A stretch of DNA of 64,000 bases from Porphyromonadaceae bacterium UBA7555 (GCA_002478045.1 DLLT01000022.1:16059-80058); one strand, 5' to 3'. Shown: positions 8,255 through 18,183, numbered from the stretch's first letter. A program made the numbers and translations. The notes: generated by a model not told the origin, from the sequence alone.

Positions 8255-10099
8255 ATGGCAGAAAACAACGAAAAACTATTCGACCAGTTCCCGCCTGTCA
8301 GCTATGAAGAATGGCGGAAAAAAGTCGAGACGGATCTCAAGGGAGCCGATTTCGATAAAAAACTGGTATGGAGAACCAACGAAGGTTTCAATGTCCAGCC
8401 TATCTATCGCATAGAGGACATCGAGGACTTCAAAACAACCAACTCACTTCCGGGACAATTTCCTTACGTACGCGGCACACGCACCGACAATGATTGGTAT
8501 GCTCGTCAAGAAATCCTTGCCGAAGAACCCAAGCAGGCTAATGCCGATGCACGCGATGTACTCACTCGCGGTATTACCTCTCTCGGATTCAAGGTAGCCG
8601 AAGCAGCAGACGTTCCGACGCTACTCGAAGGCATTGACCTAAGCAAAGTCGAAATAAACCTCGACTGCTGCCCCGACAAAGCCGTGGATGTGGCCAAAGC
8701 CCTTGTAGAGTACATTAAAACACAAGGCGCTACCGAGACATTCCGCGGAAGCATCGCCTTCAACCCCCTGCGCAAGGCCCTGCGCCACGGCACACCTCTG
8801 TGCGACTGCGTGGTATCTAAAGCCGTAGCCCTTATTGAGGCAGTCAAGGACATTCCCGCACTTCGCGTTATTGATGTCGACAGCGCAATGTTCTGCAACG
8901 CAGGCGCATTTATCTACGAAGAACTCGGGTACGCACTGGCTTGGGGCGCACAATGGATGACAGCCCTCACCGAGGCCGGTGTAAGCGTCGATGAAGCCGC
9001 CCGTCGCATCAAATTCGATATGGGCGTATCCTCCAACTTCTTCATGGAAATTGCCAAATTCCGCGCCGGACGTATGCTTTGGGCCGATATCGTCAAACAA
9101 TACAAGCCCGCAGACGAAGCCGCAGCCAAGATGGTGGTACACGCCTCCACCTCGCGTTACAACCAGACAATCTTTGATGCACATGTCAACCTTCTGCGCA
9201 GCCAGACCGAAACAATGTCCGCAGCCGTTGCCGGTGTAGACTCCATCACCGTCACCCCTTTCGATGCACCATACAAAAAACCGGATGCATTCTCGGAGCG
9301 TATCGCCCGCAACCAGCAATTCCTTCTTAAAGAGGAATCGCACATGGACAAGGTTATCGACCCCGCAGGCGGATCATACTACGTGGAGACACTCACCGTA
9401 TCCATAGCTCGCGAAGCCTGGAAACTATTCCTATCCATAGACGAAGCCGGCGGATTCTTCGCCAAAGTCGCCGACGGAACCGTACAGCAGGCCGTAGTCG
9501 AAGCATCCCAAAAACGCCATACCGACGTCGCTCGCCGTAAGGAGATACTTCTTGGTACCAACCAATATCCCAATATCAACGAAATGGCCGCCGACAAGAT
9601 CGAAATCAAAGACAACGACGGTCAATGCGGATGCGAAGCCGAAGGCGACCCCGCCAAGGCTCTGCCCACCAAGCGTGCAGCCTCCGATTTCGAGCAACTC
9701 CGCCTGGCTACCGAGGCCGCAGCCAACCGTCCCAAGGTGTTCATGCTCACCATAGGCAACCTGGCTATGCGTTTGGCTCGTGCACAATTCTCCAGCAACT
9801 TCTTCGGATGCGCCGGATACGAAATCATTGACAACCTCGGATTTGACACAGTGGAGCAAGGTATTGATGCCGCGCTCGAAAAGAAAGCCGATGTTATCGT
9901 ACTGTGCTCCTCCGATGACGAATACGCCACCCTCGCCCCCGAGGCCTTCAAATACCTCAACGGTCGTGCTCAATTCGTCGTTGCCGGCGCGCCTGCCTGC
10001 ATGGACGACCTCAAAGCCCTCGGCATCAACGACTACGTACACGTACGCGTCAATGTTCTGGACACCCTCCGCGACTTCAACAACCGTCTTCTCAAATAA
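8255..10099 (+). CDS. mutA: Methylmalonyl-CoA mutase small subunit
   Basis: This is the non-catalytic partner (about 614 residues) of the adenosylcobalamin-dependent methylmalonyl-CoA mutase, which interconverts succinyl-CoA and methylmalonyl-CoA in the propionate-forming pathway. It opens with QFPPVSYEEWRKKVETDLKG and carries the mutase barrel motifs (GGSYYVETLT near residues 370-380). The C-terminal Rossmann-like domain lacks the DxHxxG cobalamin ligand motif, as expected for the small subunit. I chose the ATG at 8255 because the promoter at 8158-8165 lies inside the longer frame and MAENNEKLFDQFP is the usual N-terminus. mutB follows after 12 bases, so the two are co-transcribed. Confidence 0.96.
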   Translation: MAENNEKLFDQFPPVSYEEWRKKVETDLKGADFDKKLVWRTNEGFNVQPIYRIEDIEDFKTTNSLPGQFPYVRGTRTDNDWYARQEILAEEPKQANADARDVLTRGITSLGFKVAEAADVPTLLEGIDLSKVEINLDCCPDKAVDVAKALVEYIKTQGATETFRGSIAFNPLRKALRHGTPLCDCVVSKAVALIEAVKDIPALRVIDVDSAMFCNAGAFIYEELGYALAWGAQWMTALTEAGVSVDEAARRIKFDMGVSSNFFMEIAKFRAGRMLWADIVKQYKPADEAAAKMVVHASTSRYNQTIFDAHVNLLRSQTETMSAAVAGVDSITVTPFDAPYKKPDAFSERIARNQQFLLKEESHMDKVIDPAGGSYYVETLTVSIAREAWKLFLSIDEAGGFFAKVADGTVQQAVVEASQKRHTDVARRKEILLGTNQYPNINEMAADKIEIKDNDGQCGCEAEGDPAKALPTKRAASDFEQLRLATEAAANRPKVFMLTIGNLAMRLARAQFSSNFFGCAGYEIIDNLGFDTVEQGIDAALEKKADVIVLCSSDDEYATLAPEAFKYLNGRAQFVVAGAPACMDDLKALGINDYVHVRVNVLDTLRDFNNRLLK

Positions 10100-10111
10100 C
10101 CCACGTGCCGT

Positions 10112-12283
10112 ATGAAACCTGATTTCAAAACAATAGACATTACCAAAGACGGCTTTGGTTCCGTCGCCACCCCGGCACCCGCAGTAGCCGACGAAGACAA
10201 GTGGCTTACACCGGAACTCATTCCCGTCAAACCCATATACACCAAAGAAGACCTCCAGGGTCTCGAACACTTGCATTACGTATCGGGTATACCGCCATTC
10301 CTGCGCGGCCCGTATAGCGCAATGTACCCCCTACGTCCTTGGACTATCCGTCAGTATGCAGGCTTCTCCACCGCCGCCGAATCCAACGCTTTCTACCGCC
10401 GCAACCTTGCCGCCGGTCAGAAAGGTCTTTCCGTGGCATTCGACCTTGCAACGCACCGCGGATATGATGCCGACCACCCCCGTGTAGTAGGTGACGTCGG
10501 TAAAGCCGGTGTGTCCATCTGCTCAGTAGAGGATATGAAAGTACTCTTTGACGGTATTCCACTAAACAAGATGTCCGTGTCCATGACCATGAATGGCGCT
10601 GTACTCCCCGTGCTCGCATTCTACATCAATGCAGGCCTCGAACAAGGTGCCAAACTTGACGAAATGGCCGGAACAATCCAAAACGATATCCTCAAGGAAT
10701 TCATGGTGCGTAACACCTATATCTACCCACCCGAATTCTCGATGCGTATCATTGCCGACATCTTCGAGTATACCTCGCAAAATATGCCCAAGTTCAACTC
10801 GATATCCATCTCCGGTTACCACATGCAGGAAGCCGGCGCGACTTGTGACATCGAGCTGGCTTACACCCTGGCCGATGGTCTCGAATATCTCCGCGCCGGT
10901 GTCAATGCAGGTATGGATATCGATGCCTTCGCGCCCCGTCTGTCCTTCTTCTGGGCCATCGGTATGAACTACTTCATGGAAGTAGCTAAGATGCGTGCTG
11001 CACGTATGCTATGGGCTAAGATTGTAAAACAATTCAATCCCAAAAACCCCAAATCTCTTGCACTGCGTACTCACTCACAGACATCCGGATGGTCGCTCAC
11101 CGAGCAAGACCCATTCAACAACGTAGGACGCACCTGTATCGAAGCTATGGGAGCCGCCCTGGGTCACACTCAGTCGCTACACACCAACGCGCTTGACGAA
11201 GCAATTGCCCTGCCTACGGACTTCAGTGCCCGTATCGCCCGTAATACGCAGATCTACATCCAGGAAGAAACCATGGTCACCAAAGAGATCGACCCCTGGG
11301 GCGGATCGTACTATATCGAAGCGCTTACCAACGAGATCGCCCATCGCGCCTGGGACCATATTCAGGAAATCGAGAAACTCGGCGGTATGGCCAAAGCTAT
11401 CGAAACCGGACTTCCCAAGCTCCGTATCGAAGAAGCTGCAGCACGCACACAGGCACGCATCGACAGCGGACGTCAGACAATCGTCGGTATCAATAAATAC
11501 CGTCTGGATCACGAAGATCCCATTGATATCCTCGAAATCGACAACACCGAAGTACGTAAGGAGCAAATTGAACGTCTCAACGACCTCAAGGCTCATCGCG
11601 ACGAAGCCAAGGTCAAAGAAGCCCTTGCAGCAATCACCGAATGTGTACGTACCAAGAAAGGCAACCTGCTTGACCTCGCCGTCAAGGCTGCCGGAGTGCG
11701 TGCAACCCTCGGCGAAATATCTTATGCCTGCGAAGAAGTCGTCGGACGTTATAAAGCAATCATCAGAACCATCTCAGGAGTGTACTCAAGCGAAACAAAG
11801 AACGACCCGGACTTCAAGAAAGCCCAGGAAATGTGCGCCGACTTCGCTCGCCGCGAAGGTCGCCAGCCGCGTATTATGATAGCCAAGATGGGACAAGACG
11901 GTCACGACCGTGGTGCCAAAGTCGTAGCCACCGGCTACGCCGACTGCGGTTTTGACGTCGATATGGGTCCCTTGTTCCAAACCCCCGAAGAAGCCGCACG
12001 TCAGGCCGTCGAAAACGACGTTCACATCCTGGGTGTATCTTCCCTCGCTGCAGGCCACAAGACCCTTATCCCGCAGGTTATCGCCGAACTTAAGAAACTC
12101 GGACGTGAAGATATTCTCGTCACTGCAGGCGGCGTAATCCCCGCACAAGACTACGACTTCCTCTACAAGGCAGGCGTCGCAGCCATCTTTGGCCCCGGCA
12201 CGCGTATCCCCGCATCCGCCATCAAGATGCTCGAAATCCTCAACGCTGCCGAAGCCGACAACCAAGCCGACACCAAGGCCTGA
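10112..12283 (+). CDS. mutB: Methylmalonyl-CoA mutase large (catalytic) subunit
   Basis: This is the catalytic, cobalamin-binding subunit of 723 residues. The N-terminal barrel carries the substrate motifs (GYDADHPRVVGDVG, EQDPFNNVGRTCIEAM). The C-terminal B12 domain has the DGHDRG signature with the axial ligand His598, followed by GVSSLAAGHK and GGVIP. With mutA it forms the heterodimer used in the succinate-to-propionate fermentation typical of Bacteroidales. No epimerase, decarboxylase or MeaB chaperone gene is seen in the window, so the pathway is split across the genome. A strong hairpin at 12338-12372 ends the operon. Confidence 0.97.
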   Translation: MKPDFKTIDITKDGFGSVATPAPAVADEDKWLTPELIPVKPIYTKEDLQGLEHLHYVSGIPPFLRGPYSAMYPLRPWTIRQYAGFSTAAESNAFYRRNLAAGQKGLSVAFDLATHRGYDADHPRVVGDVGKAGVSICSVEDMKVLFDGIPLNKMSVSMTMNGAVLPVLAFYINAGLEQGAKLDEMAGTIQNDILKEFMVRNTYIYPPEFSMRIIADIFEYTSQNMPKFNSISISGYHMQEAGATCDIELAYTLADGLEYLRAGVNAGMDIDAFAPRLSFFWAIGMNYFMEVAKMRAARMLWAKIVKQFNPKNPKSLALRTHSQTSGWSLTEQDPFNNVGRTCIEAMGAALGHTQSLHTNALDEAIALPTDFSARIARNTQIYIQEETMVTKEIDPWGGSYYIEALTNEIAHRAWDHIQEIEKLGGMAKAIETGLPKLRIEEAAARTQARIDSGRQTIVGINKYRLDHEDPIDILEIDNTEVRKEQIERLNDLKAHRDEAKVKEALAAITECVRTKKGNLLDLAVKAAGVRATLGEISYACEEVVGRYKAIIRTISGVYSSETKNDPDFKKAQEMCADFARREGRQPRIMIAKMGQDGHDRGAKVVATGYADCGFDVDMGPLFQTPEEAARQAVENDVHILGVSSLAAGHKTLIPQVIAELKKLGREDILVTAGGVIPAQDYDFLYKAGVAAIFGPGTRIPASAIKMLEILNAAEADNQADTKA

Positions 12284-12337
12284 AAAGACCACACGTCCAT
12301 AGCTATTACGGCATACGAATGACGTAAATACAATAAC

Positions 12338-12380
12338 GCAGGTCGCACTCCGATTTATTGGGGTGCGACCTGCTATTTTA
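12338..12380 (+). terminator. Terminator of mutA-mutB
   Basis: A perfect stem of 11 pairs or more (GCAGGTCGCAC with its complement, 12338-12372) is followed by TATTTTAT. Confidence 0.85.
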
Positions 12381-12466
12381 TCCTAGATCATTTCGGCAAT
12401 CTTTAGCTGATTGCCGGAACTTGTTCCAAAGCGCAACATTATTAACGTTTTTTTAGTGAAAAATAA

Positions 12467-12497
12467 TTGGTTTATGACGTAAACTTGTTTACCTTTG
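12467..12497 (+). promoter_or_regulatory. Promoter of the membrane protein/winged-helix pair
   Basis: TTGG (12467-12470) and TACCTTTG (12490-12497) are spaced 19 bases apart. The leader to the chosen ATG is about 90 bases, and the upstream in-frame ATG at 12525 is also available. Confidence 0.65.
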
Positions 12498-12593
12498 CAA
12501 CAGATTTAACAAGAGCGACAGCACGTGAGTTTGCTCTTTTATTTTCCGAGATATAGTTTACAACACAAACCACTTTACGCAAAGAAACAGACA

Positions 12594-13226
12594 ATGGAAG
12601 ACAAGAAAATTACACCTCAAGAGAGCATGGCTCTCATCGCTCAGATGATAGAATCATCGAAACAGCGTGTGGCAATGCCCGACCTCCGAATCTCAATCAT
12701 GTGGGCTGCGCTCACAATTCTTACCGCAGCAACGGTTCTTATCGGGATGCTCATCATCTGCTCGCCGTGGATAAACCTCGTTTGGTTCGCCATTCCAGTT
12801 ATCGGAGTGCCTGCAAATCTCATAATGGCAAAGAAGTATGGAGAGAAGAAAGGGACAAAGACCATCATTGACACTATCAGCGATGGTATATGGAAAACCG
12901 TAGGCTTTGTTGCTATCGCCCTCACACTGATATGCTTGGTGTTCAATCTTCTCGGACACCCCCAGGTATGGCTCACAATGTTCTATTATGCGTTCATTAT
13001 TGTCGGCTTCGGCGCGGCAATGCAAGGCTATGTGTTGAAGGAAAACGCTTATATCTTCGGCGGCGTATTCTCTATTATTGTCGGTTTTATCATTGTTGCC
13101 ATGCAAATCTGCAAGGTGCCATTGCTCGCCGTATGGGTTCTGCCGCTCTATATGCTCTGCTTCCTGTTGATGTTCATAGTGCCGGCTTTCGTCATTCGTA
13201 AGAAACTTAATGCTGCCAAGCGATGA
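12594..13226 (+). CDS. Six-helix membrane protein of unknown function
   Basis: This is a 210-residue protein with a short cytoplasmic N-terminus (MEDKKITPQESMALIAQMI) and about six hydrophobic helices. A basic loop follows helix 2 (MAKKYGEKKGTK) and the C-terminus is RKKLNAAKR. I do not recognise a named family. Its stop codon overlaps the start of a winged-helix regulator gene (ATGA at 13223-13226), so the two are translationally coupled. Such pairs of a multi-span protein with a small DNA-binding protein often act as a sensor and its regulator or as an autoregulated envelope-stress unit. That is an inference here. I took the ATG at 12594 over the one at 12525 because MEDKKITPQ looks like a natural N-terminus. 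Confidence 0.75.
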   Translation: MEDKKITPQESMALIAQMIESSKQRVAMPDLRISIMWAALTILTAATVLIGMLIICSPWINLVWFAIPVIGVPANLIMAKKYGEKKGTKTIIDTISDGIWKTVGFVAIALTLICLVFNLLGHPQVWLTMFYYAFIIVGFGAAMQGYVLKENAYIFGGVFSIIVGFIIVAMQICKVPLLAVWVLPLYMLCFLLMFIVPAFVIRKKLNAAKR

Positions 13227-13504
13227 AAGAACTGAATCCATTACTGCACTCACAGTTGAGGCTTGCCGTAATGTCGATTCTGATGAATGTCGAAGAAGCC
13301 GATTTTGTCTATCTTCGTGAGAAAACGGATTCGACTGCCGGAAACCTCAGCGTACAGCTTGACAAGCTTTCTGCTGCCGGATATATTGCCGTTGAGAAAG
13401 GTTTTGTAGGCAAAAAGACTCGCACTGTATGCCAAATTACCAAACAAGGCAGAAACGCGTTTGAAGAATATGTTGATGCGCTGAAACAGTACGTCAATCT
13501 GTAA
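13223..13504 (+). CDS. Winged-helix transcriptional regulator
   Basis: This is a 93-residue stand-alone winged-helix protein. The recognition-helix region is STAGNLSVQLDKLSAAGYI and the wing is VEKGFVGKKTRTVCQITKQG, the layout of the MarR/PadR-like HTH group. An N-terminal helix (LNPLLHSQLRLAVMSIL) suits dimerisation. No ligand domain is present. It overlaps the upstream membrane protein gene by 4 bases and probably regulates that operon and perhaps others. It ends just before a hairpin terminator. Confidence 0.85.
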   Translation: MKELNPLLHSQLRLAVMSILMNVEEADFVYLREKTDSTAGNLSVQLDKLSAAGYIAVEKGFVGKKTRTVCQITKQGRNAFEEYVDALKQYVNL

Positions 13505-13525
13505 TATATACCATTCTCGTTATAT

Positions 13526-13570
13526 CATCCGGGGGACTGCACCTATTTTCGAGGTATAGTCCCTCGGATG
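13526..13570 (+). terminator. Terminator after the winged-helix gene
   Basis: The arms CATCCGGGGGACT and AGTCCCTCGGATG pair around a 19-base loop. The following TTTC is only weakly T-rich. Confidence 0.65.
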
Positions 13571-13638
13571 TTTCGGTAGCATACGTATACGCCGTTTGAG
13601 CAGATAATGCCTAAGACTGCAAAGTCGCGGATTTTTAG

Positions 13639-13646
13639 TATCTTTG
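13639..13646 (+). promoter_or_regulatory. -7 box of the SLC13-type permease gene
   Basis: TATCTTTG followed by CAG lies about 100 bases before the start codon. No clear TTTG lies at the expected -33 distance. Confidence 0.55.
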
Positions 13647-13746
13647 CAGATAAATACGACTCCAACGCAGGCCCACCGGCAGGGCACAAGCGAGGCGCAC
13701 GACAGCCGTCTTATACGCCGCCGAAAGCCGTTAACAACGAAACTCA

Positions 13747-15582
13747 ATGACCATCACACTCACTGTTCTGGCCCTGACTGTGGCCATGTTCGTCTGGGGC
13801 CGCATACGTTCAGACGTAGTAGCCCTGACAGCTCTTGCTATACTACTTGTGTGCGGAGTACTCACCCCCGCCGAAGCACTCGCCGGATTTGCTTCACCCA
13901 TAGTATTTATGATGGCCGGACTATTCGTAGTCGGCGGTGCCGTTCTACGCACAGGCTTGGCACGCGCCATTGGTTCGGGCTTGGTACGCGTAGCGCATGG
14001 TAAAGAGACGCCGACATTCCTATTGGTTATGGCTGCAACAGCCTTTATCGGCGCATTTGTCAGCAATACAGGCACCGTTGCCTTGATGATGCCCATAGTC
14101 ATAAGTATGGCCACACAAGCCGGATTTCAAAGCTCGCGTCTGCTTATGCCGCTGGCCTTTGCCGGAAGTCTCGGCGGAATGCTCACTCTCATCGGCACAC
14201 CTCCAAACCTTGTCATAGATGAGATGCTTGTCGAAAACGGATACCAAGGCCTCGGATTCTTCGAATTCCTGCCCGTGGGTGCTGTTTGTCTGGCAATAGG
14301 CATCGCCGTACTATTGCCACTAAGTCGTATGCTAGTATCCAAAAACCGCAGCAAGCATCAAGACGAGAACACCCATAAGACACCTCAAGAGTTGGCACGC
14401 GAATACAACCTGCCGGGACGCATACGATGCTACACCATCAAGGCCGGCTCGGCGGCCGCCGGTGCCTCGATACGCGACTTGGACACTCAAGGCCGCTATG
14501 GCGTGGCCATCTTCGAGATTCGTAACGAACGCCGCTCGTCCTTAGGGCTGCTACGAGACATCTCCCAAGACATCGCTGAAGCCTCCACCGTACTTACACC
14601 CGGAGACACAATCTACGCCGGAGGTGAGAGTCATGATTTGGACGCCATGGCCGCCGAATTGGGCCTGCACCGCTGCGATGACGGCGACGGCAGCCTTGAA
14701 TTTTACGACGTGGGGCTTGCCGAAATAGTCGTAATGCCCGATTCGCGCCTCGAAGGGCTGCGTATACGCCACTCCGGATTGCGTAAGGCCCACCACATCA
14801 ACGTCATCGGGATAAGGCGCGGCAACAGTTATATCACCGACCAGATAGCCGACACTAAGATGCGCTGCGGCGATGTCCTTCTTATCCAAGGCCGATGGGA
14901 CGATATTCAAAGCCTCAATTCCGAAGCGGATAATTGGGTGGTCATTGGACGACCCGAACACGAAGCCGACCGCGTACTCTTAGACTACAAGGCTCCGGTA
15001 GCAGCGGCAATAATGCTGCTTATGATTGCCATGATGGTATTCGATTTTGTGCCCGTAGCTCCGGTTACAGCCGTTATCATTGCCGCACTGCTTACCATCT
15101 TTACCGGATGCTTCCGCAATGTCGAAGCAGCATACAAAACCATCAATTGGGAAAGCATTGTGCTCATAGCCGCTATGATGCCTCTATCCACGGCACTCCA
15201 AAAAACCGGAGTATCAGCCACCGTTTCCCAAACGCTGGCCGACAGTCTCGGTTCGGCCGGACCTACGGCTATGCTTGCCGGGCTGTACGTCGCCACGTCC
15301 ATACTCACGATGTTTATCAGCAACACCGCCACAGCCGTACTTATGGCCCCGATAGCCATGGCCGCTGCCGCACAAACCGCTACCAGCCCATACCCATATC
15401 TCTTCGCTGTCACTCTGGGCGCCAGTATGTGCTTTGCCTCGCCATTCTCCACACCGCCAAACGCTCTGGTCATGAAAGCCGGCGGATATACTTTTATGGA
15501 CTACGTACGCGTCGGATTACCGCTACAAATCGTTTTGGGCATCGCTATGATCCTGCTACTGCCGCTACTATTCCCATTCTAA
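13747..15582 (+). CDS. SLC13/DASS-family permease with TrkA-C (RCK_C) domains
   Basis: This is a 611-residue inner-membrane transporter with about 11-12 hydrophobic helices split into two halves. Each half has the family signature (TLIGTPPNLVIDEM near residue 153 and FSTPPNALVMKAG near residue 570). Residues about 215-410 form a soluble insert with two RCK_C-like regulatory domains (IKAGSAAAGASIRDLD; MPDSRLEGLRIRHSGLRKAH). Relatives move sulfate, dicarboxylates or other anions with Na+. The double RCK_C insert is common in the sulfate/unknown-anion branch. The substrate cannot be assigned. It is a single-gene unit with its own -7 box. Confidence 0.88.
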   Translation: MTITLTVLALTVAMFVWGRIRSDVVALTALAILLVCGVLTPAEALAGFASPIVFMMAGLFVVGGAVLRTGLARAIGSGLVRVAHGKETPTFLLVMAATAFIGAFVSNTGTVALMMPIVISMATQAGFQSSRLLMPLAFAGSLGGMLTLIGTPPNLVIDEMLVENGYQGLGFFEFLPVGAVCLAIGIAVLLPLSRMLVSKNRSKHQDENTHKTPQELAREYNLPGRIRCYTIKAGSAAAGASIRDLDTQGRYGVAIFEIRNERRSSLGLLRDISQDIAEASTVLTPGDTIYAGGESHDLDAMAAELGLHRCDDGDGSLEFYDVGLAEIVVMPDSRLEGLRIRHSGLRKAHHINVIGIRRGNSYITDQIADTKMRCGDVLLIQGRWDDIQSLNSEADNWVVIGRPEHEADRVLLDYKAPVAAAIMLLMIAMMVFDFVPVAPVTAVIIAALLTIFTGCFRNVEAAYKTINWESIVLIAAMMPLSTALQKTGVSATVSQTLADSLGSAGPTAMLAGLYVATSILTMFISNTATAVLMAPIAMAAAAQTATSPYPYLFAVTLGASMCFASPFSTPPNALVMKAGGYTFMDYVRVGLPLQIVLGIAMILLLPLLFPF

Positions 15583-15776
15583 ACCGATATATCGAACATA
15601 ATACACGGCTTATATGTCAAACAACGCTTCCGTTTCCGCCCCGGTCACAAGTCGCTGAAAAACGCGTAATTTCCGCACAAAGGTCAAATACAAGCCGCGC
15701 ACGCGTTAAATTAAGTTAATCATGTAACTATTGACCAGACGCCGCGTCTAACAATAAAAAACCACAAACAAGCAAT

Positions 15777-16739
15777 ATGTACCTGCTCGAAGCTAACAAT
15801 ATTACAAAAAATTACACCGGACACCTTGCGCTGGATAATGTTTCCATGCGCGCCGCTCAAGGTAAGGTCCACGGACTGCTCGGGCCCAACGGCGCCGGCA
15901 AAACCACGCTGATACGCATCATCAATCATATCACCGCTCCGGACAGCGGCGAAGTCCTTCTGGACGGACACTGCCTCACGGCAGCCGATGTATCTCGCAT
16001 AGGCTATCTGCCCGAGGAACGCGGGCTCTATAAAAAAATGAAAGTCGGCGAACAAGCGGTATTCTTTGCCCGTCTTAAAGGCATGAGCCGCAACGATGCA
16101 CGCGCCGCCGTCAACGAGTGGTTCAAAAGACTTGACATTTCCTCTTGGTACGACAAAAAGGTCGAGGAACTCAGCAAAGGTATGGCTCAGAAAGTCCAAT
16201 TTGTCATTACAGTTCTCCATCATCCGACCCTGCTGATTTTCGACGAACCCTTCAGCGGCTTCGATCCCATAAATGCCGACATCCTGCGCCGCGAGATTTT
16301 GCGTCTGCGCGACCAAGGCGCCACAGTCATCTTCTCGACGCACAATATGTCCAGCGTCGAAGAGATTTGTGATGACATCACCCTGATCAACCGCTCGCGT
16401 GTCATACTTGATGGCGAAGTCAACGCCATACGTCGCGAATACGGCGGCGGGCGTCTATACATCGATTATGACGGCAACCGAGATGCTCTTTGTCATGCCT
16501 TAGAATCCATAGACAGCGTCCGGCTCGAAAATAACGACAATGGCCTTGAAGCGGCACGCCTCAATGGCGCCGATGCACGCGCCATAGTCACAGGCGTAGA
16601 TAAGGACGACATCCGTGCGGCAGTCATCGCCGCCGTCAATCCGGCAGTATCCATCCGTGCCTTAGGGACATATATGCCCTCGATGGATGATATATTCATC
16701 TCCGCAGTCAAGGCTTCGCAGAACTCCGCCGGCAGATAA
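15777..16739 (+). CDS. ABC transporter ATP-binding protein (NatA-like)
   Basis: This is the 320-residue nucleotide-binding subunit of an ABC-2 type exporter. It has the Walker A motif GLLGPNGAGKTTLIR at about 35-48, the signature VEELSKGMAQKVQF near 133-146, Walker B LLIFDEPFSGFDP and the switch histidine in IFSTHNM. The C-terminal extension of about 100 residues resembles the DUF4162 domain found after NatA-type ATPases. The permease gene begins 58 bases downstream. Related pairs export Na+, lipids or antibiotics. The substrate is not predictable here. Confidence 0.92.
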   Translation: MYLLEANNITKNYTGHLALDNVSMRAAQGKVHGLLGPNGAGKTTLIRIINHITAPDSGEVLLDGHCLTAADVSRIGYLPEERGLYKKMKVGEQAVFFARLKGMSRNDARAAVNEWFKRLDISSWYDKKVEELSKGMAQKVQFVITVLHHPTLLIFDEPFSGFDPINADILRREILRLRDQGATVIFSTHNMSSVEEICDDITLINRSRVILDGEVNAIRREYGGGRLYIDYDGNRDALCHALESIDSVRLENNDNGLEAARLNGADARAIVTGVDKDDIRAAVIAAVNPAVSIRALGTYMPSMDDIFISAVKASQNSAGR

Positions 16740-16797
16740 AGGCTTACCATAGCCATAGCATCAATACTTTTTTTGTAATACACATTAAATTAATATA

Positions 16798-18075
16798 ATG
16801 TCCAATCTTTCCATAGTCATTGCGCGCGAATACTTACAACGAGTGCGCCGCAAAAGCTTCATAATATCCACCATATTGATGCCGGTACTGATGCTCGGCC
16901 TTATGGCCGCACCCGCTCTCGTAGCCGCATTCTCCGGCCCGGAGGAAAAAGTCATCGCCGTCATAGACCCGCAATGCCAAGTGTCGCAACTGCTTGCCGC
17001 CTCTACCGATAAAGCGAGTGCCATCACCTTCGTTCCCACGGACTTATCCGTTGACTCGGCCAAAGCCGACCAACGCTATGATGCCGTACTAGATTTGGGA
17101 CAAGACGTTGTAGCCGACCCATCGCATATACACCTGTACACTCGCGGCGCCGCAGCCATGCAAACCGAAAGCGCCATTTCGCAAGCCATTACACAAGCCA
17201 TACGCTCGATACGCATAGAGGACATTAGGGGTCAAGTCCCTGAGATAGACAAATATCTCGAACAAATCGAACCGAACATTGCCATAGACACCATGCGCAT
17301 TGACACCGAGGAAGAACAAAGCACCTCATCGGTGACATCCTATCTGGTAGGTATGGTTATGTCTCTGTTACTTTATATGTTCATCATGCTTTATGGTCAA
17401 ATGGTCATGACATCCATCATCGAGGAAAAAAACAACCGTGTCCTTGAGGTGGTTGTATCATGCGTCAAGCCCACATCTCTTATGCTTGGTAAAATTCTCG
17501 GCATAGGTGCTGTAGCACTCACCCAGATAGCAATCTGGTTTGTTCTAATTTCGTCCTTTACCTCTTTTGCCATGCCCTCGCTGACGGCCACGCTTCTCAA
17601 CTCCTCGACCGACATCGACTTGCTCAACGCCATAAATATGCTCGGCAATACCGGATTTATTATCTCACTGTTTACATATTTGGCGTTCTTCCTAATCGGT
17701 GGTTACCTCTTCTACTCGGCCATCTACGCCGCCATAGGCTCGGCTGTAGATAATATTCAAGACGCCTCACAACTTCAATCCCTGGCTATGGTTCCAATCA
17801 TACTTGGCCTCGTATTCAGTATGAGTGTCGTATCCGATCCAAATTCGGGGATGGCAGTCACAATGTCCATGGTGCCCTTCACCTCGCCCATGGTAATGAT
17901 GGCTCGACTGCCCTTCGGCATCGAAACCACGCAATGTATCATCTCACTGGCCATACTGTATATCTCCACAATTTTCATGATATGGTTCGCCGCCAAGATA
18001 TACCGCGTAGGCATCTTTATGTACGGCAAGAAGCCTACAATAAGCCAAATGCTGCGCTGGGCTCGTTACAAGTAA
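16798..18075 (+). CDS. ABC transporter permease (NatB/ABC-2 family)
   Basis: This is a 425-residue membrane subunit pairing with the upstream ATPase. One helix lies near residues 22-45 (FIISTILMPVLMLGLMAAPAL), followed by a large extracytoplasmic region of about 140 residues. Five further helices run from about 183 onwards, with the coupling motif EEKNNRVLEVVVSCVKP typical of the ABC-2 NatB branch. It ends just before a strong terminator, so the operon has two genes. No periplasmic adaptor or outer membrane component is linked. Confidence 0.9.
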   Translation: MSNLSIVIAREYLQRVRRKSFIISTILMPVLMLGLMAAPALVAAFSGPEEKVIAVIDPQCQVSQLLAASTDKASAITFVPTDLSVDSAKADQRYDAVLDLGQDVVADPSHIHLYTRGAAAMQTESAISQAITQAIRSIRIEDIRGQVPEIDKYLEQIEPNIAIDTMRIDTEEEQSTSSVTSYLVGMVMSLLLYMFIMLYGQMVMTSIIEEKNNRVLEVVVSCVKPTSLMLGKILGIGAVALTQIAIWFVLISSFTSFAMPSLTATLLNSSTDIDLLNAINMLGNTGFIISLFTYLAFFLIGGYLFYSAIYAAIGSAVDNIQDASQLQSLAMVPIILGLVFSMSVVSDPNSGMAVTMSMVPFTSPMVMMARLPFGIETTQCIISLAILYISTIFMIWFAAKIYRVGIFMYGKKPTISQMLRWARYK

Positions 18076-18096
18076 TCAAGGTCTCACGCCATACAG

Positions 18097-18146
18097 CCGA
18101 GCCGCATCCGCACCTACATACACGGACGCGGTTCGGTTGTTTTTTA
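18097..18146 (+). terminator. Terminator of the ABC transporter operon
   Basis: An interrupted stem (CCGAGCCGCATCCG with CGGACGCGGTTCGG, one wobble and one mismatch) is followed by TTGTTTTTT. Confidence 0.8.
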
Positions 18147-18183
18147 AGAATTGTATTACCGCCTCCGTTTGCCGAAAAATAAC

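Larger units (their letters stand above)
12284..12593 (+). other. Intergenic region downstream of mutB
   Basis: It holds the mutAB terminator and the promoter for the membrane protein/winged-helix pair. I see no further gene in it. Confidence 0.7.

Noticed and set aside
9431..10276. Minus-strand frame opposite mutA/mutB
   Set aside because: It spans two well-supported genes in antisense and has no recognisable domain.
10033..12593. Cobalamin riboswitch near mutA/mutB
   Set aside because: No recognisable B12-box or matching fold was found upstream of mutA or between the genes.
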